Shown piece by piece: positions 1-9,520 of a stretch of DNA of 44,631 nucleotides. Below the pieces are notes generated by a model. That model ran no database searches, was not told where the DNA came from, and was given only the letters and a program-made list of their open reading frames with translations. Origin of the DNA: an uncultured Candidatus Poseidoniales archaeon (GTDB taxonomy: Archaea > Thermoplasmatota > Poseidoniia > Poseidoniales > Thalassarchaeaceae); assembly GCA_902593945.1 (NCBI GenBank), contig CACJKA010000010.1, forward strand, positions 1-44,631. The letters run 5' to 3'. The stretch's first letter is position 1. Each line of letters opens with the position of its first letter. Made by a program: the position numbers and the translations under genes.

Positions 1-3000
1 TGCTGATTCGCTACCAAGACCTGTGACGGCGTTACCTGCTCTATCTGTCGAGGTGACCCAGAAAGCAATCTGGTCTCCCTGTTCGATAGACATTCCATTA
101 AGAGGAGTGAAATCAATATAGCCTTGGTAAACATCCTTAGTTTCTCCATCATCAATCATTGTTAGCTGGCCGGTATTCTCAGAACCAGCTACCGCAGTTC
201 CAGACCTAAGAATAACCCAAGCAACATCTAACGGACCTTCAATCATACCAATCTCATCAACCATTGTCACCGTTACGAACACATCATTAATCAAATCAGA
301 TTCTAGAAGAACTAATGAAGAATCAGGATATGATGATTGATCAAATAATACAGTTGGAGCTTTACTATCAACCGTTACAGATGCATCTGAATTAACATCA
401 GAAGAACCTGCTCCAGGTACATTCAGAACTTCAGTTGAAACTGGCATAGTTGGATTTAGAGGGACTCTTGAAGGCAGAATCATTGAACTGTCAAAACTAG
501 CGTCTTCATTAACAGAAGTAACAATAGAAATTTCCTGAGTACCATAAATTACTGTGAACTCTACTTCAAGATCATCTGGGATGTCTGCCGCTAAGGCGCC
601 TGAACCAGAATGGTAAACAAATCCACTCATCCTGAATTCATCACCCTGCCCCAAGTAAACTGAAACTCCTTCAGATTCTGCTTGTGGAGGCGTGAGATCT
701 TCAATATTGTCAGGAATTGCTACATACTTATTGTCAAGATACCAGGACAACTCCCCAATGTTATTCTGATATGCAACTGTGGTGAAATCGTCAACTATTG
801 AAACACTAGGTTTACATGAGTTCTGATTATCTTCCCATGGGAAATCCCAAGAAACTTCGAATATCATTGAAAGTTGGATGATATCTGAAGAAACTTGCAT
901 TGTCTGAACAGAAAGTGGAGTTACAAAGCTACCATCACCTGACCAAATAGTTCCTCTTGATGGGTCATAACTCATCTTACCTAGTTCAGTTAAACCGTCG
1001 CCACAAAGCATTATTGAGACATTATCTAATGTATTCAGCCCATTAGCTTCTTCAATTTGCATAGTAAATGTATGTTGATTACCTGGCAACAAGTAACCTA
1101 ATTCACGGTCTAAAGAGTAACCAGCAGACTTGATACTGGTAGGTTCATCAGTTGCTACGACAACTGTTGCCCATGAATTAGATGCTCCTGGGCCACCTCC
1201 TGTACCTCCTTCTTGATAACTTAAACCAGCCCAATCGGTACCTTCAAGATACATATGAACCGGAGAATTAAAGGTCTGTTGAGACACATCAATTCCTACG
1301 AAATTAACTTGTTGCTGACCTGTCATTCCGGGAGTTAACGGCTGTACCATTGACAAATACTCTTCTTCATCAGCGATTCCATCTTCGTTGACGTCGTCTA
1401 CTGAGCCACGCCAATAATTAAGGGTCAGAATTTCGCCTCTAGCCTCAGATTCTTCAACTGTTACGAAAAGAGATAGTGGCGTAGAAGGATCCCAAACTTT
1501 ACCATGAGCTGCTTTCAAACCAGAAGGAGTGTTAACTTCAAGTGGGCCTGCTACAGGAGGTTCATGATCTACTCGAACATTGACCGAGGGAGGAGTGCCA
1601 GTTACATCCTCTGCACCCAATGAATAACCAGTGGGCCCAACTGTGTTCATCATAGGAGATAGATAAACATTAGAAATACCTGTTGGAGATGAAATTAAAC
1701 CGGTATACTTACCTCCTTCTTCAGAAGTTAGTAAATAACTTAAGCCAGAGATATTCAACCCCACTGTATAATCAATTGCCTGTGGCCTAACTGCAGTAGA
1801 ATCTTGGAACTTTACTGTTCCTGTGATATTTAGCTCGCTGCCATCAATCATTGTGAAAGGATAGAAGGTAGAATATTGATTAGATAAAAGTCTCCCAAAT
1901 TGGTCTCTAACTTCAAAGGAATCAATCATCAGATCATTTTCTACCGCATTCTTTCCAGATTCTCCACTATGAGAAACTGATGGCCATACCGTTTCACCTG
2001 ATTCATCAAATGCTTGGGATATCCAACGTATAGAATTAACATCATCCCACATCCAACTTACATCAAACATCCAGTGTACAGTAACATCATCGTATCCATC
2101 ATTATGAGTTGTTATGTCTATGAATGTTGAAGGATTCATTGGAGCAACCGATGAACCTGAGACTTGAGTAAATGATACTGCATCAGATCCTTGCCCCCAC
2201 AAACCATCAGCACTGTTTGTAACCTCGAACATCAGAATTTCACCATCAGATGCAATACCTCTCAGAGAAATTTTATCCAAGTTAGAATTATCATTCAGGT
2301 GGTGATGTTTAGTAATTATCTCTACTGTCTCGCCATTTGGATAGAGAGTATTAGGTACCACGAAGTCTCTATTTGTCACAATATAATCAAACTTTAAATC
2401 GCCGTCAATAGCAACTGAACCTTTGTCAGCAGTAATATTGACTGGTATTGATACTTGAGTTGGTGGGGGGTCATCCTGAGTCATTGAATTATGATAAGCA
2501 GATATCGAAGGACCTAATCCCGAAACATTTTCAAAAATTAAGTATCCTATTCCAATAGTAGAAATCGAAACGGTTTGTGCATAATTTGATTCAAGAGTAA
2601 TTGAAACATCCCTCCATTGTCTACCTGTATCTGTGTCAGTATATGATGTAGGCAACGAATTAATGCCAGCAATTTGACTGTAGTCTAGCACACAATAGAA
2701 TATCTCAGACAAAGAAGAGCTAGTTTGACTTGATGAGCCAACTGTTAAACTAATTGGAGATTCGAATACTTCATCGGAATCAGGAGAAACAGAAATAATT
2801 CCATTGTTAACTGCTGCCAAAGATGGTAATCTTACCATTATCGAAGATGGCGTTCCGGATTCCAAGCTAATTGTTGAACTGGTCGTAAATGATTCAATTC
2901 CATCTGAAACAAATGATTGCCATCCATAATGCCCATAATCTGTACCAATTGGGAATGACCAATCAGTTGAACCATCATTAAGCACATCAATGGCGGGGTT

Positions 3001-6000
3001 TTCTGCTGGCTCAGCGAAATTAGATGAAACAACCATTCTGTCAATCCAGCCGTTAGTAGGCAAGGATATAGAAAGTGAGAAACCGGTTTGAGGAGTTGCG
3101 AAAGGAATCGAACCTTGAGATGTTTGACCCAATGTCGCACCTGTGAAAGAATATGCAGTAACCATTAAACCGCTAGAGAAATTTCCTGAAAGTGTTACAC
3201 TCTTTATCGGCCTTGATGAATGAATATAATCAGAAGTAATTGTTCCTGCAATACTTGTAGCATTTAGTAACTCATCGACCACCTCGACACTCGGACTAAA
3301 AGCCCATCCATTGTAATCAGCACTAGAAGCAGCAAGGTATCTCTTTCCACCAATACTTATCTTAGTTAATTTGGGTGAAACTTCTTCATCACTAGTGTCC
3401 ATTAATACTTTAATTCTTACAGAATCATATTCTTCGGAATCAACACCTGCTAGTGAGAATGGGAAACTAACATTATTGTACCCAGGTATGATATTTTCAT
3501 CCATATCAATCAAACTTCCTCTAATTGAAGTATTCTCTGGAACTGTTGCCTCAATATCGACCCACCCATAGTTGAAAATATCGATACTACTCATGTCTAT
3601 TGCATTACTTAACCAGTATCCACCAGAACCATAATTGGCAGTTAGAATACCAAAATTATCGATATAAGCACCTTGATATGTTACAGAAGAATCAGTTGAC
3701 AAACGGAAACGGAACCTTAACTCGTCACCTGCATAATTGGAAAGTGGAGCCTGTCTATTTTCAAATTCATCTTGGTTACAATCGCCACCCATCCAAGCAT
3801 CATGGCCATACATTTGGTTCCCAGAATATCCAGGTGAGCCATCATACCATCCAGGTATCTGAGGATCGAAGTAATTCCATGCTCCTCCATTTACTTTAAT
3901 TTGAAGACCTACAGCGTCCCAACTATTTTCCGTACAAATCCATTTGTCGAATGTAACATATGCTAAACCATCATTAGGGATCTGATAAGTCGGTGATGTC
4001 AACAATGAGTTCTGATTATTACCATAATTCCCATTTAGATTTGTGCCGTAAACATAAGGGAATGAAGGTTCATCTTCAGGACCTGCGGATGTACCTAATT
4101 GACCATAGTTCCAGGCAGACTGTTTAGACCACCCTGGAGCATTACTTGTAGTAGGATTAGAAGCTGTGGAGTCTTCAAAACCAAATATTTCTTCCAACAC
4201 ACCTCCAGTTAGAGTATAGTAACTCCAATCATCATACCCCACAATAGTTCCAAAGGTAACAGGGTAATGATTCATTGAAAACTGGTTGTCTAAATCATCT
4301 CTGAATAATACAATTCCCGAGTCATCTACAACACGAATGTCTTCCAAAGTAAATCCTTCTTGTGTGTCACCAGGATAGTTTCCTCCATAATTTGTCCAAG
4401 CATCTGTGTCGACAACAAATCTAATGTAAACATTGGCTTGATTTTGATAAGCAGTAGGGATACTGTATTCAACAGTCCTAATTGTGTTACTCTGATCACC
4501 ATATATTCCATCATATGAGGGATAACCAGGAATTGCTCCACTACGATCTTCACAAGCGCTTGCCGTAGAGGTTGTCCCCGTGGAAGAAAGATCATACCAA
4601 GTTACATTGTTTAATGAAAGTTCAATACAAGCGTTATCAGAAGTAGAACCCTGCAAGTCCCATTCCATATCTATTTCAATTGATGAAGTAGAATTAGTAC
4701 CCGATAGATCAATTGTTCTTTGAAGAGCACCATATGAATTTGCTACGTAGTTACAAGACGTAGATGTTGTAGACATACAGCCATGATGCCAAACTCCAAA
4801 ATCAACCCCATCATTATTGAAATCAATGTTATCCAAAAACCATCCCGGCCTCTCATAAGAAGCGTTAGGAGAAGTCCAAATATGGAATCTAAATTGGATT
4901 TTCGAAGCATTATCGATATCTGAAATCGATGATATGCTTATGTTTTCACTGAGCCACCCACTATGAGTAGGAGATGCAAAAACTGGGACTGCCCCACTGG
5001 GTGCACCGTTAGGTGTCGGGGCATCAAGTGACATAGTACTTGGATAACCCCCATCAGGAGCAATATAGGTCCAATCATTCCAACTTCCAGTATTTATCCT
5101 ATATTCAATCCAGGTTCCATCTCCGCCACCAGAGGAGGTACTATCCAAATGATACCAATGGTCAAAAGTCATGTAAAGTCCATTGTAAGTATCTGAATCT
5201 GGTAAATTAACTTGAGGTAATAAGAAAGAACTGCTAGTGCCACGAGGGACTGCTGATCCGGGCATTGTTCCTACTGCAACAATACCTTCGGTTGCTGAAG
5301 AAGGAATTGTCCCATATGACATAGTTTGCTCGCTACCAACATTAGTTCCGTTATGGCTGAATGTTGTTGCACCCCACAATTCTTGAATATTACAAAAATA
5401 ATTAGTATCAGAAATTTCTGAGGGGTCTAGATTGGAGTCTTCATCGGTATCCATTCCTGCATTAACTACAAAGCCACCCAACATACATTGGGAAGTTGAC
5501 CCTACACCAACTGAAGTCACAGTTATCTCGTAATCGAAAAATCCTCCTAATCCTGCACTGATTACTGCAGAAGTACCGCTTGAGCTAGGTACAATTGTAG
5601 GCGAACTAGTATATCCGCTACCTCCACTGGTAACAAATGCCTCGTAAATTGCCCCAGAGGATTCAAGAACAGCAGATAATTGAGCACCACTGCCATTAGT
5701 ACTTGAGACCAAAACGTACATTGTTTGTTGGGAAGTATAACCAGAGCCGCCATTACTTACTGTAATCGTAGTAATTGATCCGTTACTGGCTACACTAGCC
5801 ACTGATGCAGATGCACCTGTTCCCGTACATCCGCCAGGACAAACGAAAGATAGAGCATCTCCGACTTCATATCCAGTACCTCCATTAGAAATTGAGATAC
5901 TACTGACTGCGCTACTAATCGTATAAGTTCCGGAGAATCCACTACCTGCACCACCTGTTGCAGATAGTGTTCCTGCAGTATATCCACTGCCTCCATTGGT

Positions 6001-6576
6001 AATGCTCAGAGTTGTAACACTGTCTTCTAGTGCATTGCCACTGCAATACATCAATGTCCCAGTTATTTCATCAGTAGACAAAGACCCATCAAAATTATTG
6101 TCATATCCATGGTCTACCCAGGATCCTGTAAGGTTGTTGCATTCTGTCACAGATGTTGAAGAATCTAATGAGTAAACATGTTCCCAGCCAGGAGAATATG
6201 TGTAGGCATCATTCATTGATACATCGATATCGCCTACATCGAATGTACTAATGTTTGATCGAGTGCCGTCGTCGAGTAAAGTGATTTGTTCTATGTCTTC
6301 AATGAAATTAGTGTTGAAAAATCTCCCACTATCTAAATCTGTACCTTCCCATACAATCCCTGGCTGCATAGATGTCGCCATTTCAGTATTAGTTATATGA
6401 AGCCAGCCATCCTGAACAGTAGCATTGCCTGGTACTCGAAAACCAGTCAAAGTAATGCCCTCGTCTGGAGGATTTACTGAGCTTGGACCAGTCCAAGAAG
6501 TTGTAGCAGCGGATGTTAGCGGGGCGATTATCATCAATAGCACTAGTGCAAGTGCAGTCCTACGGCGGTCAGACAT
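1..6576 (-). CDS. Giant exported surface protein, N-terminal 2192 residues (C-terminus off the left edge)
   Basis: The frame is open from ATG at 6576 to base 1 without a stop, so the protein exceeds 2192 residues and is cut by the window. The N-terminus is a signal peptide: charged MSDRRR, a hydrophobic stretch, then an LTSA-type cleavage site near residue 23. Residues about 190-330 carry four glycine-rich NGGSGYT-type repeats, flanked by two Cys-containing, acidic motifs resembling DUF7151 (GMDTDEDSNLDPSEI, then a Cys). Further on are several jelly-roll-like segments of the choice-of-anchor-J/MAM type, recognisable by repeated FDHW/FDKW and FLDNIDF/YIDNFGI motifs, followed by Ig-like beta-sandwich sequence rich in Ser, Thr, Asp and Asn. 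Lys and Arg are rare, as in acidic extracellular proteins. An adhesin or surface-layer role is inferred; no catalytic motif was recognised. A TATA-like box lies about 23 nt upstream of the ATG and there is no SD. Confidence 0.85.
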   Translation of the reverse strand, partial: MSDRRRTALALVLLMIIAPLTSAATTSWTGPSSVNPPDEGITLTGFRVPGNATVQDGWLHITNTEMATSMQPGIVWEGTDLDSGRFFNTNFIEDIEQITLLDDGTRSNISTFDVGDIDVSMNDAYTYSPGWEHVYSLDSSTSVTECNNLTGSWVDHGYDNNFDGSLSTDEITGTLMYCSGNALEDSVTTLSITNGGSGYTAGTLSATGGAGSGFSGTYTISSAVSSISISNGGTGYEVGDALSFVCPGGCTGTGASASVASVASNGSITTITVSNGGSGYTSQQTMYVLVSSTNGSGAQLSAVLESSGAIYEAFVTSGGSGYTSSPTIVPSSSGTSAVISAGLGGFFDYEITVTSVGVGSTSQCMLGGFVVNAGMDTDEDSNLDPSEISDTNYFCNIQELWGATTFSHNGTNVGSEQTMSYGTIPSSATEGIVAVGTMPGSAVPRGTSSSFLLPQVNLPDSDTYNGLYMTFDHWYHLDSTSSGGGDGTWIEYRINTGSWNDWTYIAPDGGYPSTMSLDAPTPNGAPSGAVPVFASPTHSGWLSENISISSISDIDNASKIQFRFHIWTSPNASYERPGWFLDNIDFNNDGVDFGVWHHGCMSTTSTSCNYVANSYGALQRTIDLSGTNSTSSIEIDMEWDLQGSTSDNACIELSLNNVTWYDLSSTGTTSTASACEDRSGAIPGYPSYDGIYGDQSNTIRTVEYSIPTAYQNQANVYIRFVVDTDAWTNYGGNYPGDTQEGFTLEDIRVVDDSGIVLFRDDLDNQFSMNHYPVTFGTIVGYDDWSYYTLTGGVLEEIFGFEDSTASNPTTSNAPGWSKQSAWNYGQLGTSAGPEDEPSFPYVYGTNLNGNYGNNQNSLLTSPTYQIPNDGLAYVTFDKWICTENSWDAVGLQIKVNGGAWNYFDPQIPGWYDGSPGYSGNQMYGHDAWMGGDCNQDEFENRQAPLSNYAGDELRFRFRLSTDSSVTYQGAYIDNFGILTANYGSGGYWLSNAIDMSSIDIFNYGWVDIEATVPENTSIRGSLIDMDENIIPGYNNVSFPFSLAGVDSEEYDSVRIKVLMDTSDEEVSPKLTKISIGGKRYLAASSADYNGWAFSPSVEVVDELLNATSIAGTITSDYIHSSRPIKSVTLSGNFSSGLMVTAYSFTGATLGQTSQGSIPFATPQTGFSLSISLPTNGWIDRMVVSSNFAEPAENPAIDVLNDGSTDWSFPIGTDYGHYGWQSFVSDGIESFTTSSTISLESGTPSSIMVRLPSLAAVNNGIISVSPDSDEVFESPISLTVGSSSQTSSSLSEIFYCVLDYSQIAGINSLPTSYTDTDTGRQWRDVSITLESNYAQTVSISTIGIGYLIFENVSGLGPSISAYHNSMTQDDPPPTQVSIPVNITADKGSVAIDGDLKFDYIVTNRDFVVPNTLYPNGETVEIITKHHHLNDNSNLDKISLRGIASDGEILMFEVTNSADGLWGQGSDAVSFTQVSGSSVAPMNPSTFIDITTHNDGYDDVTVHWMFDVSWMWDDVNSIRWISQAFDESGETVWPSVSHSGESGKNAVENDLMIDSFEVRDQFGRLLSNQYSTFYPFTMIDGSELNITGTVKFQDSTAVRPQAIDYTVGLNISGLSYLLTSEEGGKYTGLISSPTGISNVYLSPMMNTVGPTGYSLGAEDVTGTPPSVNVRVDHEPPVAGPLEVNTPSGLKAAHGKVWDPSTPLSLFVTVEESEARGEILTLNYWRGSVDDVNEDGIADEEEYLSMVQPLTPGMTGQQQVNFVGIDVSQQTFNSPVHMYLEGTDWAGLSYQEGGTGGGPGASNSWATVVVATDEPTSIKSAGYSLDRELGYLLPGNQHTFTMQIEEANGLNTLDNVSIMLCGDGLTELGKMSYDPSRGTIWSGDGSFVTPLSVQTMQVSSDIIQLSMIFEVSWDFPWEDNQNSCKPSVSIVDDFTTVAYQNNIGELSWYLDNKYVAIPDNIEDLTPPQAESEGVSVYLGQGDEFRMSGFVYHSGSGALAADIPDDLEVEFTVIYGTQEISIVTSVNEDASFDSSMILPSRVPLNPTMPVSTEVLNVPGAGSSDVNSDASVTVDSKAPTVLFDQSSYPDSSLVLLESDLINDVFVTVTMVDEIGMIEGPLDVAWVILRSGTAVAGSENTGQLTMIDDGETKDVYQGYIDFTPLNGMSIEQGDQIAFWVTSTDRAGNAVTGLGSESA
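5600..6010 (-). repeat. Four degenerate NGGSGYT coding repeats inside the giant surface protein
   Basis: The minus-strand translation shows ITNGGSGYTAG, ISNGGTGYEVG, VSNGGSGYTSQ and VTSGGSGYTSS at irregular spacing of about 35-45 residues. Each is followed by a short beta-strand-like segment. Similar glycine-tyrosine repeats occur in phage tail-fibre and large marine surface proteins. They probably form a small beta-structured stalk or binding module. Confidence 0.7.
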
Positions 6577-6594
6577 GTCTGTCTCGTTTGTTTG

Positions 6595-6602
6595 TTATAT
6601 TA
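6595..6602 (-). promoter_or_regulatory. Candidate TATA box of the giant surface protein gene
   Basis: The minus strand reads TAATATAA, centred about 23 nt upstream of the ATG at 6576. Archaeal TATA boxes centre near -26, so transcription would begin at or next to the start codon, giving a leaderless mRNA. That fits the lack of an SD motif. Confidence 0.4.
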
Positions 6603-6661
6603 TGAAGTTATTTCCGTAAGATTGTAGAAGGCGATAAAAAATAGTATTTTCAATTCCAAAA

Positions 6662-6737
6662 ATGGAGCCACTGGGGAGAATTGAACTCCCGACCTTCCCA
6701 TTACCAATGGGATGCTATACCCCTAAGCCACAGTGGC
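6662..6737 (-). tRNA. tRNA-Thr (anticodon GGT)
   Basis: The acceptor stem GCCACTG pairs fully with CAGTGGC, followed by U73 and an encoded CCA. The anticodon stem TCCCA/TGGGA encloses loop TTGGTAA, giving anticodon GGT. The T arm is GGGAG/TTCAATT/CTCCC. U73 is usual for archaeal tRNA-Thr. No intron. Confidence 0.95.
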
Positions 6738-6845
6738 GGCGTTTAATCCAAAAACAATCGCGATTTAATCACTACGGAGAGAGGTTCAAAATCACACATA
6801 GAAAGCAACAGACTCAAAATGTCAATAAGTGTCGGAGACAATGAA

Positions 6846-6931
6846 GCCGAGGTCGCATAGCCTGGTATTGCGCATGACTGGAAATCATGTGGGATTTTCC
6901 CTCGGGAGTTCAAATCTCCCTCTCGGCGCCA
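6846..6931 (+). tRNA. tRNA-Ser (anticodon GGA)
   Basis: Acceptor GCCGAGG pairs with TCTCGGC through one terminal G-U, followed by G73 and an encoded CCA. The anticodon stem CATGA/TCATG encloses CTGGAAA, giving anticodon GGA. A long variable arm follows, as expected for serine tRNAs (class II). T arm GGGAG/TTCAAAT/CTCCC. It is divergent from the tRNA-Thr gene. Confidence 0.95.
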
Positions 6932-7058
6932 CTTGTTCTGCTTAATGTTTATTTTAACTCTTAGAATAACCGTATAGATTATGATTTTTTGAATCGAATT
7001 AAGGGAGTTACTTAATGCAGTATTTCATGTCGCACACATCATAGGAGGCCTCCGTTCA

Positions 7059-8189
7059 ATGACTGATGGAATAGAAATTGAAAGTCAAGAGACGGTTAGG
7101 CTTAGTGAAATCACCTTGAATTACAAGTTTTCTGAATATAATGAAAGATTAGAAATATTGGATAAAATTATGCAAGAATCTAAATTTCACCTTAAAATGA
7201 TTTTAAAGGGCTGGGGTGTATTCGAATTTTCAATTTTCGGCGTAGGAGTACTGGCAATAATACTGGGATCATGGGATTTAGGAATCGGCGAACTGAAAAG
7301 TGGCGGAGATTATAATAGAGTTGGAAGCGAAGGAATGTTATTTCTGAAAGATCTCTCTCTAATGTTATCGCTTCTATCTATGATTGCATGGGCAGTTTTT
7401 GTAATTCAATTGTTTATTCGTTTCCCCATAATGAGAGAAAATCTTGTCTGGATGATGGTAGGGATGATTGCAGTACAAATTGGATATATTATCACCTATT
7501 CTAATTATCCAAACTTTCCTGAAAATTTCAATATAGGCATGTTTGCGCCGATTATCCTTGTAAATCTAATTTTTTCATTTCTTGTAATTTTTGTCGTACA
7601 TAGAGCAGTTGTCGAAACAAGAGATGTACATGTAGTTGAAAGACATTCACACCCCGATCCTAGAGTTGTTGAAACCGCTTGGAAAGATCATAGTTTGAGA
7701 TTATGGAGTTTGGGGTTGGGTATATGGATGGTATTGGTAAATATTTTCTCTTGGTCTTCATCAAAATCTGTCGCATTAAGGCCAACATCTGCTGAAGAAT
7801 CTGTTTTTAATTATCCTTGGCTATATCTTTTCTGCAGTATAATTTCAATTTTCTTACTAATACACATTATTTGGTATCCTCAATTCATGCTAGGTGCCGC
7901 AGAAGATAGAATTCAATCAGTAAGAGCGAGAGAAGTTTCTGGAGAACTCAATTACAAATCGGCAAAAGACATACAAGGAATTTGCCCAATATGTAAAGAA
8001 GAAACAGCCGCTATTCAGAAAGCAAATGGAAAAATAACTATACCATGTGAATACAACTGTGGAGGCGTCGGAGCACCGGGTTCAATATGTGCAGAGTGTG
8101 AAATGACATTACCTACAAGAATTAATTGTACTAACTGTAATTCTAATACTACTATTTCTAGTCATTTTAGTCGGCAAGATGCATGGTAA
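7059..8189 (+). CDS. Multi-pass membrane protein with C-terminal zinc-ribbon region (unknown function)
   Basis: 376 residues, with a clear SD (AGGAGG at 7043-7048) before the ATG. After an N-terminal helical region come about six hydrophobic segments, roughly residues 50-75, 100-125, 130-150, 160-185, 215-235 and 250-275. The last 60 residues form a cytosolic-looking double zinc ribbon: CPIC, then CEYNC, CAEC and CTNC. The family was not recognised. The architecture, a membrane domain plus rubredoxin-like zinc ribbons, recurs in the unrelated small protein at 23766-24188. The subtilase gene follows 32 bp downstream on the same strand, so the two could be cotranscribed. Confidence 0.8.
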   Translation: MTDGIEIESQETVRLSEITLNYKFSEYNERLEILDKIMQESKFHLKMILKGWGVFEFSIFGVGVLAIILGSWDLGIGELKSGGDYNRVGSEGMLFLKDLSLMLSLLSMIAWAVFVIQLFIRFPIMRENLVWMMVGMIAVQIGYIITYSNYPNFPENFNIGMFAPIILVNLIFSFLVIFVVHRAVVETRDVHVVERHSHPDPRVVETAWKDHSLRLWSLGLGIWMVLVNIFSWSSSKSVALRPTSAEESVFNYPWLYLFCSIISIFLLIHIIWYPQFMLGAAEDRIQSVRAREVSGELNYKSAKDIQGICPICKEETAAIQKANGKITIPCEYNCGGVGAPGSICAECEMTLPTRINCTNCNSNTTISSHFSRQDAW

Positions 8190-8221
8190 TGGTTTTCAAT
8201 ATCTTATAGCTGGTTTTTAAT

Positions 8222-9520
8222 ATGGATTCTAAAGAAGTAAAAGAGGGTGAATCGGTTAGTATTAACGGAAATGAAATAAATATCGTGGATGCTAGAAAAA
8301 CACGAGATAAAGATGTATTCAGATTACTTGTTGGCTTCTCGATTACTTTAGTATCAGGGTTTGTATTATCTGTAATACTTCTATGGCTATTTCTTACAAT
8401 GAATGGAGAAGCATTTGGTTTCAATCCACCTCAGTCATTAGTCACTTGGGAAGACGAATATAGGGACATTACTGGAATAAATGAAATTGAAGGATTGGAT
8501 GGAACAGGGATATCATTATGCATAGTAGATTCAGGAATCGATACTTCACACCCCGATTTGAAAAATATCAATCTCATGGGCTGGGCTGATGTCATTAATT
8601 CTAGTCCAGACCCATATGATGATGACGGACATGGAACGGCGATGGCAGGGATAATTGTTGCCGATGGTGGATTAAATGGAATAGCGAAGAATGTGGATTT
8701 ATATATTGCAAAAGCAATTGATTCGGACGGTTCAGGAACAGATGATGGGATTGCAGAAGCAGTAGATTGGTGTGTTTCACAAGAAAGCGATATTATTTCT
8801 TTAAGTTTAGGTGGTGGACAAGGTATTGGTGGTGATTTATTCACAACAGACTCACTTGAAATTGCAGTTGAAAATGCAATTGATGAGGGAGTATACGTTG
8901 TTGCAGCAGCAGGAAATGATGGGGAAAATGACGATGGAGATGTTTCATCACCTGGTTCGGTTGAGAATGTTATTTGTGTTGGAGGAGTAACTAGACTTGG
9001 CAACTTATGGTCTGGAAGTTCGGAGGGAGATAATAATGGCAGATTATGGCCTAATCCAATTTTACCAAGGAATGATCCTGACAAAAAGCCGGAAATAATC
9101 GCACCGGGACTTGAAGTACCTGTATTAATAACAAAATCAGACTCTTGGTGGGGTTGGTCAAGTGGTACCTCTGCCTCAACAGCATGGGTCTCAGGAGGAT
9201 TAGCATTATTTCTCCAAGAGTACCCCGAATTTCAAAGAAATACCGACAGCGATTCAACTAAGATTGAAGAAATTAAAATTCTATTAAGTGAGAACTCTCA
9301 AATGAAAAATGGACAAAGTCAACATGATGACCATTTTGGATATGGAATATTTAGGATTGATTCATTGATTGATGCTATGGATTCTAATTCATCTAATATA
9401 GAAAGTAAAATTGAGACGAGAAAAATGCCTATTCAAAAAAATATATTCGATATTTTTCAAATCGAACGGCGAATAACTGCAAGTGTCCCGCCAGATAATT
9501 CGATGAATGCCATTGAATGA
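8222..9520 (+). CDS. Membrane-anchored subtilisin-like serine protease (S8 family)
   Basis: 432 residues. A single N-terminal hydrophobic helix (about residues 35-60) after a charged, Lys/Asp-rich start suggests a type II membrane protein with the protease domain outside. The full S8 machinery is visible: Asp103 in IVDSGIDTSHPD, His137 in DDDGHGTAMAG, oxyanion Asn232 in AAAGNDGE and Ser317 in SSGTSAST. There is no recognisable I9 propeptide between the helix and the catalytic domain, so activation by propeptide removal is not evident. There is no C-terminal anchor. The last 64 bp overlap convergently with the 3' end of the methyltransferase-like gene. A role in processing surface proteins or degrading external protein is inferred from topology. 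Confidence 0.92.
   Translation: MDSKEVKEGESVSINGNEINIVDARKTRDKDVFRLLVGFSITLVSGFVLSVILLWLFLTMNGEAFGFNPPQSLVTWEDEYRDITGINEIEGLDGTGISLCIVDSGIDTSHPDLKNINLMGWADVINSSPDPYDDDGHGTAMAGIIVADGGLNGIAKNVDLYIAKAIDSDGSGTDDGIAEAVDWCVSQESDIISLSLGGGQGIGGDLFTTDSLEIAVENAIDEGVYVVAAAGNDGENDDGDVSSPGSVENVICVGGVTRLGNLWSGSSEGDNNGRLWPNPILPRNDPDKKPEIIAPGLEVPVLITKSDSWWGWSSGTSASTAWVSGGLALFLQEYPEFQRNTDSDSTKIEEIKILLSENSQMKNGQSQHDDHFGYGIFRIDSLIDAMDSNSSNIESKIETRKMPIQKNIFDIFQIERRITASVPPDNSMNAIE

Noticed and set aside
2838-3140. Minus-strand open frame of 100 codons and similar short frames across 2191-6619
   Set aside because: They lie out of frame within the giant surface protein, which is open for 2192 codons.
6662-6844. 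60-residue plus-strand open frame
   Set aside because: It covers tRNA-Thr(GGT) antisense and has no protein-like features.
8431-9084. 217-residue minus-strand open frame
   Set aside because: It is Pro/Ser-rich antisense of the subtilase, whose catalytic motifs are in the plus frame.
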